Notes: generated by a model from the letters alone, not told the origin. 64,000 bases of DNA from Salinicola halophyticus (GCF_003206695.1 NZ_PZJN01000009.1:124001-188000); one strand, 5' to 3'; counted from the first letter of the stretch, positions 34,954 to 43,524 are shown. A program made the numbers and translations.

Positions 34954-35702
34954 GACAGCGTCTCCTGAACGTTCGGGGTGAAAGCAGTGCGAGCGCCGAG
35001 GCTGTCGTCCAGCGGCAGCAGACGATCGGCGACGCGGTCGCGCACGTCCTCGTCGTGAAAAATGCCGAGCATCGCCGCGCCGCGGGCCTTGGCCTCGCCG
35101 ATCAGGGCGATCACCACGTCGCGATTGGTGGCGTCCAGCGACGCGGTGGGTTCGTCGAGCAGCAGCAGCGGATGCTCGCCGATGAACCCGCGGGCGATGT
35201 TGACGCGCTGCTGCTCGCCGCCGGAGAAGGTACCGGGGGGCAGCTGCCACATCCGTTCGGGCAGGTTGAGACGGGCCAGCAGCGTCTCGGCCCGCTGGCG
35301 CGATTCGGCCTCGTCGGCGCCACGCGCCAGCAGCGGCTCCATCACCACGTCGACGGCGGCGACCCGCGGAACCACCCGCAGAAACTGGCTGACGTAGCCG
35401 ATCACGTCGCGGCGCAGACCGTGCCAGGCGTAGGCCGGCAGCGTCTCGAGGTCGAGCGTGCCATCGTCGAAATGAAGACGAATACGGCCCTGATCGATGC
35501 AGTAGTCGCCATGGAGCATCTTCAGCAGCGTGCTCTTGCCGATACCGCTGCGTCCGGCCAGCACCAGGCACTCGCCGGCGTGTAGCGTCAGCGACAGATC
35601 GCGCATCACGTCGATTTCGAGCCCGCCCTGGCCGTGGAGCAGAAACTGCTTGTGCAACCCGCTCACCGTGAGGCGAGGTCGAGCGTTCGTCATGGAATGC
35701 AT
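34950..35702 (-). CDS. phnL: Phosphonate C-P lyase system ATP-binding protein PhnL
   Basis: 250 residues. ABC-type ATPase with Walker A AGRSGIGKST (49-58), signature FSGGEQQRVN and Walker B LLLLDEPTASLD. GDYCIDQGRI and YVSQFLRVVPRV are typical of PhnL. It is part of the intracellular C-P lyase machinery (methylphosphonate ribosylation with PhnG, H and I), not a membrane importer. GGGAGGA precedes ATG 35702, fixing the start. It ends in a 4-nt overlap with phnM. Confidence 0.95.
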   Translation of the reverse strand: MHSMTNARPRLTVSGLHKQFLLHGQGGLEIDVMRDLSLTLHAGECLVLAGRSGIGKSTLLKMLHGDYCIDQGRIRLHFDDGTLDLETLPAYAWHGLRRDVIGYVSQFLRVVPRVAAVDVVMEPLLARGADEAESRQRAETLLARLNLPERMWQLPPGTFSGGEQQRVNIARGFIGEHPLLLLDEPTASLDATNRDVVIALIGEAKARGAAMLGIFHDEDVRDRVADRLLPLDDSLGARTAFTPNVQETLS

Positions 35703-35715
35703 TGAAATTCCTCCC

Positions 35716-36531
35716 TCAGGGCGTCAGGACAGAAGAAACCAGCAGCTGCGTATATTCGTGCTGCGGGTCGTCGAGAATCTGATCGGTGAGGCCGGTCTCC
35801 ACCACCTGACCGCGGCGCATCACCATCAGCCGGTGGGCGAGCAGGCGCGCCACGGCGAGATCGTGGGTCACCAGCACCACCGAGAGACCGAGCTGACGCA
35901 CCAGCGTGCGCAGCATGTCCAGCAGCCGCGCCTGGACCGAGACGTCGAGTCCGCCGGTGGGCTCGTCCATGAACACCAGCCGCGGCCGAGTGACCAGGGT
36001 GCGGGCGATCTGCAGGCGCTGCTGCATGCCGCCGGAAAAGGTGCGCGGCGCATCGTCGATACGTCCGGGGTCGAGCTCGACCTGGCGCATCCACTCCTGG
36101 CCGGTGGCGCGCAACTGACCGTAATGGCGCTGACCTTGTGCCATCAGCCGCTCGCCGATGTTGGCCCCGGCGGAAACGCCCATGCGCAGGCCATCGCGGG
36201 GGTTTTGATGCACCAGACCCCATTCGAGGCGCAGCAGCGCCCGGCGACGCGCCTCACCAATGGCGTAGAGATCGAGCTCGGCCTCATCCCGGTCTAGAAC
36301 GTCTTCTCCGGCATGCCTTCGATAGACCACGCGCCCGGCATCCGGCGCTTCGAGCCCGGCAAGCACGCGCAACAGCGTCGACTTGCCGGAGCCGGATTCG
36401 CCGACGATGCCCAGCACCTCTCCGGCATGCAGTTGAAAGTCGATCGCCTCGCAGCCCTTGGCCGGGCCGTAGAGTCGGGTGATGTCCTGAACGTCGAGCA
36501 GAACCGGACGTTCCAGTGCCGGCTTCTTCAT
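35716..36531 (-). CDS. phnK: Phosphonate C-P lyase system ATP-binding protein PhnK
   Basis: 271 residues from ATG 36531, which overlaps the phnJ stop. Dipeptide-importer-like ABC ATPase with Walker A GESGSGKST, signature FSGGMQQRLQ and Walker B LVFMDEPTGGLDVS. VHQNPRDGLRMGVSAGANIG is characteristic of PhnK. PhnK docks on the PhnGHIJ core complex and drives ATP-dependent steps. The longer frame to 36642 overlaps phnJ and is not used. Confidence 0.95.
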   Translation of the reverse strand: MKKPALERPVLLDVQDITRLYGPAKGCEAIDFQLHAGEVLGIVGESGSGKSTLLRVLAGLEAPDAGRVVYRRHAGEDVLDRDEAELDLYAIGEARRRALLRLEWGLVHQNPRDGLRMGVSAGANIGERLMAQGQRHYGQLRATGQEWMRQVELDPGRIDDAPRTFSGGMQQRLQIARTLVTRPRLVFMDEPTGGLDVSVQARLLDMLRTLVRQLGLSVVLVTHDLAVARLLAHRLMVMRRGQVVETGLTDQILDDPQHEYTQLLVSSVLTP

Positions 36532-37361
36532 GCCACTTCTCCCCGCCGGGTCTGGCAGTAGTCGGTATCGGAGCAGACGAACATCCGCCCGCCCTTGTCG
36601 TCGGTGATCACTTCGTCGAGATAGCTGTGATCGCTGCCGCACAGCGCGCAGGTGTGCTCCCAGCTCTGGATCTCGAACGGATGGTCCTCGAAGTCGAGAC
36701 TCTCGACCCGGGTATAGGGCGGGATCGCATAGAGCCGCTTCTCGCGACCGGCGCCGAACAGCATCAGCGCCGGATTGCCGTCGAGCTTGGGGTTGTCGAA
36801 CTTGGGGATCGGCGACGGGTCCATCACGTAGCGTCCGTCCACCTTGACCGGATAGGCGTAGGTGGTGGCAATGTGGCCGTAGCGGGCGATGTCCTCGTAG
36901 AGCTTGACGTGCATCACGCCGTACTCCTCCAGCGCGTGCATCAGCCGCGTCTCCTGCTCGCTGGGCTCGATGAAGCGCAGCGGCTCGGGGATCGGCACCT
37001 GGAACACCAGAATCTGGCCGCTTCGCAGCGGCGTCTCGGGGATCCGGTGGCGGGTCTGGATCACGTCCGCCGCGGTGGTCGCGGTGGTGGTCTCGACGCC
37101 GGCCACACGCTGGAAGAAGTGGCGGATGCTGACCGCGTTGGTGGTGTCGTCGGCGCCCTGATCGATCACCTTGAGAATGTCGTCGGCCCCGAGAATACTG
37201 GCGGTGAGCTGCACGCCGCCGGTGCCCCAGCCGTAGGGCATCGGCATCTCGCGGCCGCCGAACGGCACCTGATAGCCGGGGATCGCCACCGCCTTGAGCA
37301 GCGCGCGGCGGATCATGCGTTTGGTCTGTTCGTCGAGGTAGGCGAAATTGTACCCGTCCAT
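36528..37361 (-). CDS. phnJ: Carbon-phosphorus lyase, radical SAM enzyme
   Basis: 277 residues from ATG 37361. The C-terminus holds the PhnJ-specific cysteines C238-x2-C241-x21-C263-x5-C269, which bind the [4Fe-4S] cluster and supply the catalytic thiyl radical. MPMPYGWGTGGVQLTASILG and PIPKFDNPKLDGNPALMLFG are strongly conserved. PhnJ cleaves the C-P bond of ribose 1-phosphonate 5-phosphate, releasing the alkane and the 1,2-cyclic phosphate. It starts 1 nt after phnI ends and overlaps phnK by 4 nt. All key residues are present, so it should be active. Confidence 0.97.
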   Translation of the reverse strand: MDGYNFAYLDEQTKRMIRRALLKAVAIPGYQVPFGGREMPMPYGWGTGGVQLTASILGADDILKVIDQGADDTTNAVSIRHFFQRVAGVETTTATTAADVIQTRHRIPETPLRSGQILVFQVPIPEPLRFIEPSEQETRLMHALEEYGVMHVKLYEDIARYGHIATTYAYPVKVDGRYVMDPSPIPKFDNPKLDGNPALMLFGAGREKRLYAIPPYTRVESLDFEDHPFEIQSWEHTCALCGSDHSYLDEVITDDKGGRMFVCSDTDYCQTRRGEVA

Positions 37362-37362
37362 A

Positions 37363-38487
37363 TCAACGCTCCTTCGGTTGGGGGCTGGCCGTGTCACGAG
37401 CGCTGTCGAGTTCCGCCTGTTGCGCGGCATGTTCGCGGCGCAGGCGCCGGAGCAGATCGAGCTCGGACTGGAAGTCGACGTAGTGCGGCAGCTTGAGATG
37501 CGAGACGAAGCCGGCGGCGTCGACGCTGTCGGCATGCGCCAGCACGAACTCCGCCTGCTGCGCCGGGCCGATGATCGGCTCGCCCAGCTCCTCGGCGCGC
37601 AGGGCACGATCGACCAGCGCCATGGACATGGTCTTGCGCTCGTTGTGGCCGAAGGCGAGGCCGTAACCCCGCGTGAACTGCGGTGCGGCTTCCCGGCTAC
37701 CGCCGAACTGGTTGATCATCTGGCACTCGCTCAGCGCGATCTCGCCGACGCAGATCGTCTCGTCCCATTCGTCGACATGGATCTCGACCTCCACTTGGCC
37801 CAGGCGAATCTCGCCGGCAAACGGGTGATTGCGGCCGTAGCCGCGTTGGGTGGAGTACCCCAGCGCCAGCAGGTAACCCTCGTCGCCGCGGGCCAGCATC
37901 TGCAGTCGGGCGGCGCGGTCCATCGGGTAATCCGGCGGATCGCGGGTAATGTCCGAAGGCTCGGCGCCGTCGTCCACCTCCTGCTCCACCAGCCCTTCGT
38001 CGTTGAGCAGCGCCAGAATCTGCGGGCACGCCTCGGCGTCGGTCACGTCATCCCGGGTCTCGGCAGGCGGCACCTCGGCACCGGCCAGCTGCAGAAAGTC
38101 GAGCAGGCGGTGGGTGTAGTCGTAGGTCGGCCCCAGAATCTGGCCGCCAGGAATGTCCTTGTAGGTGGCGCTGATGCGGCGTTCGATGCGCATGTTGGCG
38201 GTGTCGAGCGGCTCGCTGACGGCAAGGCGCGGCAGCGTGGTGCGATAGGCGCGCAGCAGGAATACGGCCTCGGTGAGATCGCCGCTGGCCTGCTTGAACG
38301 CCAGCGCGGCGAGCTCGGGGTCATAGAGCGAGGCTTCGCTCATCACCCGGTCGACGGCCAGGCGCAGCTGATCGCCGATCTGGGCGACCTCGAGTTCCGG
38401 ACGCTCGCGATCGCCCCGGCGGCGGTCGGCCAGCCAGCGGTGGGCATTGGCGATCGCCTGCTCGCCTCCCTTGACGGCTACGTACAT
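37363..38487 (-). CDS. phnI: Phosphonate C-P lyase subunit PhnI (nucleosidase)
   Basis: 374 residues from ATG 38487, overlapping the phnH stop (ATGA). MYVAVKGGEQAIANAHRWLA at the start and LALGYSTQRGYGRNHPFAGE, GEIALSECQMINQFGG and VSHLKLPHYVDFQSELDLL are hallmark PhnI blocks. PhnI displaces adenine from ATP with the phosphonate to form ribose 1-phosphonate 5-triphosphate and is a core subunit. It is about 20 residues longer than E. coli PhnI, with a charged C-terminal tail (SARDTASPQPKER). The longer open frame upstream to 38952 is not coding. Confidence 0.96.
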   Translation of the reverse strand: MYVAVKGGEQAIANAHRWLADRRRGDRERPELEVAQIGDQLRLAVDRVMSEASLYDPELAALAFKQASGDLTEAVFLLRAYRTTLPRLAVSEPLDTANMRIERRISATYKDIPGGQILGPTYDYTHRLLDFLQLAGAEVPPAETRDDVTDAEACPQILALLNDEGLVEQEVDDGAEPSDITRDPPDYPMDRAARLQMLARGDEGYLLALGYSTQRGYGRNHPFAGEIRLGQVEVEIHVDEWDETICVGEIALSECQMINQFGGSREAAPQFTRGYGLAFGHNERKTMSMALVDRALRAEELGEPIIGPAQQAEFVLAHADSVDAAGFVSHLKLPHYVDFQSELDLLRRLRREHAAQQAELDSARDTASPQPKER

Positions 38488-39206
38488 CAGTTCACCTCCT
38501 TGGCATCGGCACGCGTGACACGGGTGCTGCGGGGAACCGCCGCCAGCTGCGCGCCGCAGCCGAAGATGACGTCCAATCCCTGCGGGAAGCTGGCCCGGTT
38601 GGCGGCAAGCCGATCCATCAGGAGGTGGCAGCCGGCGGCATCGCCGATATCGAGTGCGCGGGTGGTCTCGATGCCAGGCCCGGAGAGAATCCAGGGCTCG
38701 GCGTTGGCCAGTCGCTCCACGGCGACCAGCAGCGTGGTGCCGCGGTCGGGATAGGTATCGCTGCCCAACGCAAACGGTGTCTGCGGATCGAAGGACGCGT
38801 GGGTCAGCAGCGCGAAATCGGCGTTCGCCGGGTCGTCGGTGATTCGCGCCCCGGTGTGGAAAGTCAGGGCCTCGCGCAGGGCCGGCGAGTCGAGGTCGGC
38901 GGCGATCCAGACGCGCGTCTCGAGATCGCAGAGCGTCAGCATCACGCCCCACAGCGCAGCACCCAGTGCGTCACTCGGCGTCACCTGGGGCGGTGCCGGC
39001 AACGCCAGTGTCGCAAGCGTGCCCGGTTCGGACATGGCGCCGAGAATCTGGCGAAACAGGCGCTGACTGTCGTGGGCTGGGTCGGCCAGACCAGGCCAGG
39101 CTTCATTCATCATTTCTCTCTCCTTCACCACGCCGCTTTCCTTAACCACGCCGCTTTCCTGAACCACGCCTTTCTCCTTCGTGACTGCTCTGTTCTCCAT
39201 CGTCAT
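38487..39206 (-). CDS. phnH: Phosphonate C-P lyase subunit PhnH
   Basis: 239 residues. The PhnH core starts around residue 35 (WPGLADPAHDSQRLFRQILG) and includes MSEPGTLATL, TLLVAVERLA and LSGPGIETTRALDI. PhnH is a core C-P lyase subunit with a PLP-transferase-like fold. The first 34 residues are unusual: VVQES, GVVKES and GVVKERE repeats encoded by three 18-nt tandem units. ATG 39206 overlaps the phnG stop (ATGA), supporting it as the start, but the internal MMNEAW at about residue 32 is a possible alternative. Confidence 0.94.
   Translation of the reverse strand: MTMENRAVTKEKGVVQESGVVKESGVVKEREMMNEAWPGLADPAHDSQRLFRQILGAMSEPGTLATLALPAPPQVTPSDALGAALWGVMLTLCDLETRVWIAADLDSPALREALTFHTGARITDDPANADFALLTHASFDPQTPFALGSDTYPDRGTTLLVAVERLANAEPWILSGPGIETTRALDIGDAAGCHLLMDRLAANRASFPQGLDVIFGCGAQLAAVPRSTRVTRADAKEVN
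39127..39180 (-). repeat. Three 18-nt tandem units at the phnH N-terminus
   Basis: ACCACGCCGCTTTCCTTA, ACCACGCCGCTTTCCTGA and a diverged third unit (ACCACGCCTTTCTCCTTC) follow head to tail at 39127-39144, 39145-39162 and 39163-39180. They encode VVKES-type repeats ahead of the conserved PhnH core. Confidence 0.9.
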
Positions 39207-39655
39207 TCCCCCCTTACCAGCGTGAAGAAGTCGACGCGGGTGGCGGCGGCGGTGGCAGCGTCACCGCGCTGGCGCTCGGCGAGTTCCTCGACCAGCGGCG
39301 CGAGCACCTGCGTCTCGAGTGCTTCCTGCCATTCGGCGTGCTGGGCGACGGCATCGGCCAGCGCGATCAGTTCGGCGTGGCGATGATCGCGACCACGCAC
39401 CCAGCCGTGGCCGAGGGTGCCGTCGTCGAGAGCGACGCTGGCCCGGGTCAGGGTCATCTCGCCCAGATGGAAGGCGTTGCCGGTGCCGCCGGTGCGCCCC
39501 TTGAGCATCGCCATGCCGGTTTCGGGGCCGCGTACGCAGCGATGCGTGGGGAAATCGTCGAGCAGCTCGCCCAGAGCGCCCCAACGGGCCTCGATGTGCT
39601 GCCGGGAAGAGAGCGCCAGCAAGCGCTGACGCGCGTTTCGTGATGTGTGACTCAT
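39203..39655 (-). CDS. phnG: Phosphonate C-P lyase subunit PhnG
   Basis: 150 residues, the usual PhnG length. LRGPETGMAMLKGRTGGTGN-like sequence (RCVRGPETGMAMLKGR), FHLGEMTLTRASVAL and GHGWVRGRDHRHAELIALAD are conserved PhnG blocks. It is a core subunit of the PhnGHIJ complex required for ribosylation of the phosphonate. The start overlaps the phnF stop and the end overlaps phnH, both by ATGA. Confidence 0.96.
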   Translation of the reverse strand: MSHTSRNARQRLLALSSRQHIEARWGALGELLDDFPTHRCVRGPETGMAMLKGRTGGTGNAFHLGEMTLTRASVALDDGTLGHGWVRGRDHRHAELIALADAVAQHAEWQEALETQVLAPLVEELAERQRGDAATAAATRVDFFTLVRGE

Positions 39656-40410
39656 GACGCAACCTCGTCGGTATCGGAATCCATGGGGTCGGTGTCGAAA
39701 TCAACGTGATAGGAGAGCCGGTCGGCGCGCGCCCGGCCCACGGACACCTCCACCAGCCCGCCGGCGGCATCGGTGTTGTCGCTGGTCATTACCAGCAGCG
39801 GCGCATTGAGCGGACACTGCAGCCAGCGGGTGTCGTCGCGATCCGCGGGGACAGCATCGATGCGCACTCGCCGCCGATGCAGGCGCAGGCCGTAGTGCTG
39901 GCCCAGCAGCGCCCGGGTGGAGCCGCCGCGATAGCGCTCGAGCCAGCCCGGCACGCGCTCGGGATCGAACCAGTGACGCAGCCGCATCAGCGGGGCATCG
40001 TCGACGTAGCGCACGGTATCGACCCGTAGCAGCGGCTCGGCGACAGAACGGCCGAAACGCAGAGCGATCGCCTCGGGAGGCGTCACGAACCCCTGTTCGA
40101 GACAGCAGGTGTTCGAAGGCAGACCCAGGCCGGCCAGATTCTGGGTCACCTTGCTGCCGGCGCTGACGGCGTAATCGAGACGCCGATCGACGACCTGGGT
40201 GCCGCGACCCTGATGGCGCGTCACCATGCCGGCGGCGACCAGTTCGTCCAGCGCCCGGCGTACCGTGTGGCGATTGACCGCGAAGCGCTTGGCCAGCTGC
40301 GCCTCGGTCGGCAGCAGATCGCCCGGCGCGTAGTCGGCGCGCACCTCGCGCACCAGCTCTTCGGCCAGTTCGCGGTAGCGGGGTATCGTCAGAATTTGTC
40401 TAGACATCAT
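39652..40410 (-). CDS. phnF: GntR/HutC-family regulator of the phosphonate operon
   Basis: 252 residues from ATG 40410 (a second ATG follows at once). A GntR winged helix (about 12-75: APGDLLPTEAQLAKRFAVNR, ALDELVAAGMVTRHQGRGT) is joined to a UTRA effector domain of the HutC subfamily (about 90-245). PhnF represses C-P lyase genes in other bacteria. It sits between phnE and phnG and overlaps phnG by 4 nt. The candidate operator at 40394-40406 overlaps its first codons, and an intrinsic terminator lies 7 nt upstream of the ATG, with no clear ribosome site. Confidence 0.93.
   Translation of the reverse strand: MMSRQILTIPRYRELAEELVREVRADYAPGDLLPTEAQLAKRFAVNRHTVRRALDELVAAGMVTRHQGRGTQVVDRRLDYAVSAGSKVTQNLAGLGLPSNTCCLEQGFVTPPEAIALRFGRSVAEPLLRVDTVRYVDDAPLMRLRHWFDPERVPGWLERYRGGSTRALLGQHYGLRLHRRRVRIDAVPADRDDTRWLQCPLNAPLLVMTSDNTDAAGGLVEVSVGRARADRLSYHVDFDTDPMDSDTDEVAS
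40394..40406. promoter_or_regulatory. Candidate PhnF operator at phnF start
   Basis: ATTTGTCTAGACA, with the perfect palindrome TGTCTAGACA at 40397-40406, overlaps the first codons of phnF. The same 13-mer with one change (ATTTATCTAGACA) lies upstream of phnC. Sharing between the two transcription units of the cluster suggests a common regulator, most simply PhnF. Confidence 0.5.
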
Positions 40411-40417
40411 GTGGCCC

Positions 40418-40440
40418 AAAAAACCGGGGGAAGCCCCGGC
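40418..40440 (-). terminator. Intrinsic terminator between phnE and phnF
   Basis: On the minus strand CCGGGG (40439-40434) pairs with CCCCGG (40429-40424) around a CTTC tetraloop and is followed by six T residues (40423-40418). It lies just after the phnE stop, so it can end the phnCDE transcript or attenuate read-through into phnF and the catabolic genes. Confidence 0.85.
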
Positions 40441-40441
40441 A

Positions 40442-41233
40442 TCAGATGAAGCGCTTGCGAACACGTTGCGACACCATGTCCAGCAGCGTCACGGCAACGA
40501 TGATCACCAGCATGATCGTGGCGGTCTCGGTGTACTGAAATCCGCGCATGGTTTCCCACAGCGAGACGCCGATCCCGCCGCCGCCGACCATGCCGAGTAC
40601 CGTCGCCGAGCGGATGTTGGACTCGAAGCGATAGAGGCTGACCGAGATCCACAGCGGCAGCACCTGGGGGATCAGGCCGAAGATGATCTCTTCCAGGCGC
40701 CCGGCACCGGTGACGCGCACGCCTTCCATCGGTCCGGCATCGGTGGCTTCCACCGCCTCCGAGAACAGCTTGGCGAGGACCCCGGTGGTGTGGACGAACA
40801 GCGCCATGGTCCCGGCGAACGGCCCCAGGCCAACGGCGACCACGAACACCATCGCGAACACCAGCTCGTTGATCGCGCGGCACGCATCCATCAGCCGTCG
40901 TACCGGCTGGTTGACCCACCACGGCGCCAGGTTGTCGGACGAGAGCAGGCCGAACGGAATGGCGAACAGCACCGCCAGCAGCGTGCCCCAGATGGCGATC
41001 TGGATGGTGATCAACATCTGATCGATGTAGTGATCGAGACTGCCGAAGGTCGGCGGCACGAAGTCGGCGGCGAGCGTGGCCATGTTGCCGGCGTTGGTGA
41101 CCAGCAGGCTCGGCGCCATCTCGGCGCCCTGCCAAGCCCAGCCGAGGACGACGACGGCGATGACCCAGCCGAGCAGTGTGGTCCAGCTGCGTTTACCCGA
41201 TCGGGCTCGCGCATCAAGTGTGGAAGTGGTCAT
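40442..41233 (-). CDS. phnE: Phosphonate ABC transporter permease
   Basis: 263 residues from ATG 41233, with GGAG 7 nt upstream. About six membrane helices. The coupling segment [20 protein letters not shown] matches the EAA loop of phosphonate permeases, followed by [19 protein letters not shown] and [10 protein letters not shown]. PhnE dimers form the inner-membrane channel for phosphonates with PhnC and PhnD. A single permease gene is present. It is followed by an intrinsic terminator. Confidence 0.95.
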   Translation of the reverse strand: MTTSTLDARARSGKRSWTTLLGWVIAVVVLGWAWQGAEMAPSLLVTNAGNMATLAADFVPPTFGSLDHYIDQMLITIQIAIWGTLLAVLFAIPFGLLSSDNLAPWWVNQPVRRLMDACRAINELVFAMVFVVAVGLGPFAGTMALFVHTTGVLAKLFSEAVEATDAGPMEGVRVTGAGRLEEIIFGLIPQVLPLWISVSLYRFESNIRSATVLGMVGGGGIGVSLWETMRGFQYTETATIMLVIIVAVTLLDMVSQRVRKRFI

Positions 41234-41333
41234 GCATGGACTCCGCTGCATCGATCATGAAGATGGCCAGGGCGGTGGGAACGTCGAGATCCGCCCTGGC
41301 CTGTCAGAGACTCGTGTTCAGAACACGTCTTCT

Positions 41334-42380
41334 TTACTGGGTCGCCATCGCGGTGCTGTTGTCGGCCTTCTTGGCCTGCGCGGCTTCGCGAGCGTCCATG
41401 CGCTCGTTCAGCGACTCGAGACGGGCATCGAGATCCGATAGCTGCTTCTGCTTGTCGTCGGCATCGAGCGAATCGTCGGCGGCGATCTGGGCGCGCTGCT
41501 TGAACAGTTCGAGCTGACGGATCGGCAGCAGCTGGTCGTTGTCGGAAGCGGAAAAACCGGACCACTGCAGCGGCTCGAGAATCTTTTTCTGCTTGGCGGT
41601 ATCGCCGTAGCTCAGGAAGAAATCACGCAGCTCATCCTTGGTCTGCTGGGGCAGATTGGTGCGCCAGACCAGCGGATCGGAGGGGATCAACGGCGACTTC
41701 CAGATCACCTTGAGCTGATCGGCCTTCTCGGGATGGGTGATTTCGAGGCGCTCCATGCTCTCGGTGTTGAACGTGGCGACATCGACCTGGCCGTTGGCCA
41801 CGGTCAGCGCGTTGGTCTCGTGGTTGGCGTTGAGCGTGCGCTTGAATGCGGTTTTGGGATCGACGTGGTTCTTGGCGAAGACGTAGTAACCCGGTACCAG
41901 ATAGCCGGAGGTGGAGTTGGGATCGCCGTTGCCGAAGGTCAGCTCGCTGGCGTGCTCGAGGATATCGTCGACGTCGTTGTAGGGGCTGTCCTTGTTGACG
42001 ATCATCAGGCTCCAGTAACCCGGTGCGCCGTTGGCGGCGACGGTCTGGGCGAAGATCTCGCCACCGGCGCGATCGACCGCTTCCATGGCCGACTTGTTGC
42101 CGTACCAGGCCAGGTCGACCTTGTCGAAACGCATCGCCTGGATCACCGCGGCGTAGTCGGTGGCGAAGAACGGCTTGACCTCGACGCCCAGCGCGTCGGC
42201 CATGTCGTCCAGAAACGGCTGCCACTGGGTCGACTGGTTGGTGCTCGACTCGGTGGAGATGATGCCGAAGCGCAGCGGCTGGTCGGCGGCCTGTGCCGAG
42301 CTGACGGCAAGCGTGCTGCCAAGCAGGCCGAGCCCGGCGATCAGCGGCAGAGCCGCGCGGCGTAAGCAAGATGAGATCAT
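41334..42380 (-). CDS. phnD: Phosphonate ABC transporter substrate-binding protein
   Basis: 348 residues from ATG 42380. A signal peptide ends near SSAQA. The mature protein starts DQPLRFGIISTESSTNQSTQW, the PhnD motif where serine and threonine hydroxyls hold the phosphonate, followed by KPFFATDYAAVIQAMRFDKV. The C-terminal 40 residues (LDADDKQKQLSDLDARLESL and beyond) form a charged helical, coiled-coil-like tail as in E. coli PhnD. It captures phosphonates in the periplasm. It is the second gene of the phnCDE transcript. Confidence 0.96.
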   Translation of the reverse strand: MISSCLRRAALPLIAGLGLLGSTLAVSSAQAADQPLRFGIISTESSTNQSTQWQPFLDDMADALGVEVKPFFATDYAAVIQAMRFDKVDLAWYGNKSAMEAVDRAGGEIFAQTVAANGAPGYWSLMIVNKDSPYNDVDDILEHASELTFGNGDPNSTSGYLVPGYYVFAKNHVDPKTAFKRTLNANHETNALTVANGQVDVATFNTESMERLEITHPEKADQLKVIWKSPLIPSDPLVWRTNLPQQTKDELRDFFLSYGDTAKQKKILEPLQWSGFSASDNDQLLPIRQLELFKQRAQIAADDSLDADDKQKQLSDLDARLESLNERMDAREAAQAKKADNSTAMATQ

Positions 42381-42441
42381 GTCGTTTCCTTGAAGGGTCG
42401 GTGGTGGTGGATCGGTTGTTATGGGCTCGTGTTCGCCCGGA

Positions 42442-43266
42442 TCAGCCCACCGCATGCAGCGGCGGTGCGATCCGGGGATCGGGTTGGCGGGACTCGAGTT
42501 CGTCGAGGCCGGCGTTCTCGTAGAGCGTCTGCAGGCGGTTATCGGTGAGGCCTTCGATCGGCCCGTCGTAATAGAGCCGGCCGAGCTTGAGCGCGATGGC
42601 ACGACGGCAGTAACGGCGGGCGACCTCGACCTGATGCAGCGTGACGACGACGGTGCGGCCATCCTCGCGGTTGATCCGCTGCAGGATTTCCATCACCTCG
42701 CGGGCACTGCGCGGATCGAGCGAGGCGATCGGCTCGTCGGCGAAGATCACTTCCGCCTCCTGGACCAGCGCCCGGGCGATGGCGACCCGCTGCATCTGGC
42801 CACCGGAAAGGGTATTGGCGCGCTGATGGGCCAGGCCGACGATGCCGACGCGCTCCAGCGCGCGCAGCGCCAGATCGCGTTCCTGCTGGGTGAAGCGGCC
42901 GATCAGCGCCCGCCAGCGCGGCATCGCACCGAGATGGCCGATCAATACGTTGGTCAACACGCTGAGACGGCCGGCGAGATTGAACTGCTGGAAGATATAG
43001 CCGCAGCGACGGCGCTGTTCGCGGCTGGCGCCGAGCAGACGCCCGCCGCGCTGTACGTCGCGATCCAGCACCCGCACATGGCTGTGCGAATGGCGGTCGG
43101 CACGGCTCAATCCAACGAGATGACGCAGCAGGGTCGACTTGCCCGAGCCCGACGGCCCGATCAAGGTGACCATTTCGCCGTTGGCGATCTCGAACCCGAC
43201 CTCGCGCAGCGCGGCGTGGGTGCCGAAGGATTTGTCGAGCCGTTCGACGCTAATGATGGCGGTCAT
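42442..43266 (-). CDS. phnC: Phosphonate ABC transporter ATP-binding protein
   Basis: 274 residues from ATG 43266, the start matching the family ([15 protein letters not shown]). Walker [10 protein letters not shown], signature [10 protein letters not shown] and Walker [14 protein letters not shown] are intact. [20 protein letters not shown] is the PhnC Q-loop region. The C-terminal [15 protein letters not shown] tail is not conserved. It powers phosphonate import and is the first gene of the minus-strand phn cluster. A candidate PhnF operator lies about 95 nt upstream. Confidence 0.96.
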   Translation of the reverse strand: MTAIISVERLDKSFGTHAALREVGFEIANGEMVTLIGPSGSGKSTLLRHLVGLSRADRHSHSHVRVLDRDVQRGGRLLGASREQRRRCGYIFQQFNLAGRLSVLTNVLIGHLGAMPRWRALIGRFTQQERDLALRALERVGIVGLAHQRANTLSGGQMQRVAIARALVQEAEVIFADEPIASLDPRSAREVMEILQRINREDGRTVVVTLHQVEVARRYCRRAIALKLGRLYYDGPIEGLTDNRLQTLYENAGLDELESRQPDPRIAPPLHAVG

Positions 43267-43360
43267 ACGATTCGTCCCGGAAAGTGTCGGGCCGTGGGTC
43301 GGATCATCAACCCCTGGCCCCGAAATGTTGAACACAGTCTGGCGGTGTCGTGTGACGGTT

Positions 43361-43373
43361 ATTTATCTAGACA
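43361..43373. promoter_or_regulatory. Candidate PhnF operator upstream of phnC
   Basis: ATTTATCTAGACA differs by one base from the 13-mer over the phnF start. It lies in the 95-108 nt upstream of the phnC start codon, a suitable promoter position for control of phnCDE. Confidence 0.5.
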
Positions 43374-43416
43374 ATTAAGAAACGGTGACAAAGCGGAGGG
43401 CGGGAGGGGTAACGAA

Positions 43417-43438
43417 AAAAGCGCCCGCAGGCGCTTTT
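43417..43438 (-). terminator. Intrinsic terminator after the SDR (YeeZ-like) gene
   Basis: AAAAGCGCC (43417-43425) pairs with GGCGCTTTT (43430-43438) over a CGCA loop. On the minus strand it is followed by a T6 run, ending the transcript of the gene at 43525-44448. The stem is symmetric enough to work partly in both directions. Confidence 0.85.
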
Positions 43439-43524
43439 CCATGTCTATCAGCGGTTTGACGATTCGTGTCATGTCGTTGACACGAATTCGTCGTCGAATC
43501 GTCATGCGGGATCGAGGTCGAGCT

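Noticed and set aside
34954-35571. Apparent N-terminal extension of phnM through phnL
   Set aside because: The frame is open by chance; PhnM homology starts at 34953, and phnL is clearly coded in another frame there.
43361-43400. Pho box upstream of phnC
   Set aside because: TTGTCAC and TTGTCTA half-sites on the minus strand are spaced 17 nt rather than the 11 nt of a Pho box; not supported.
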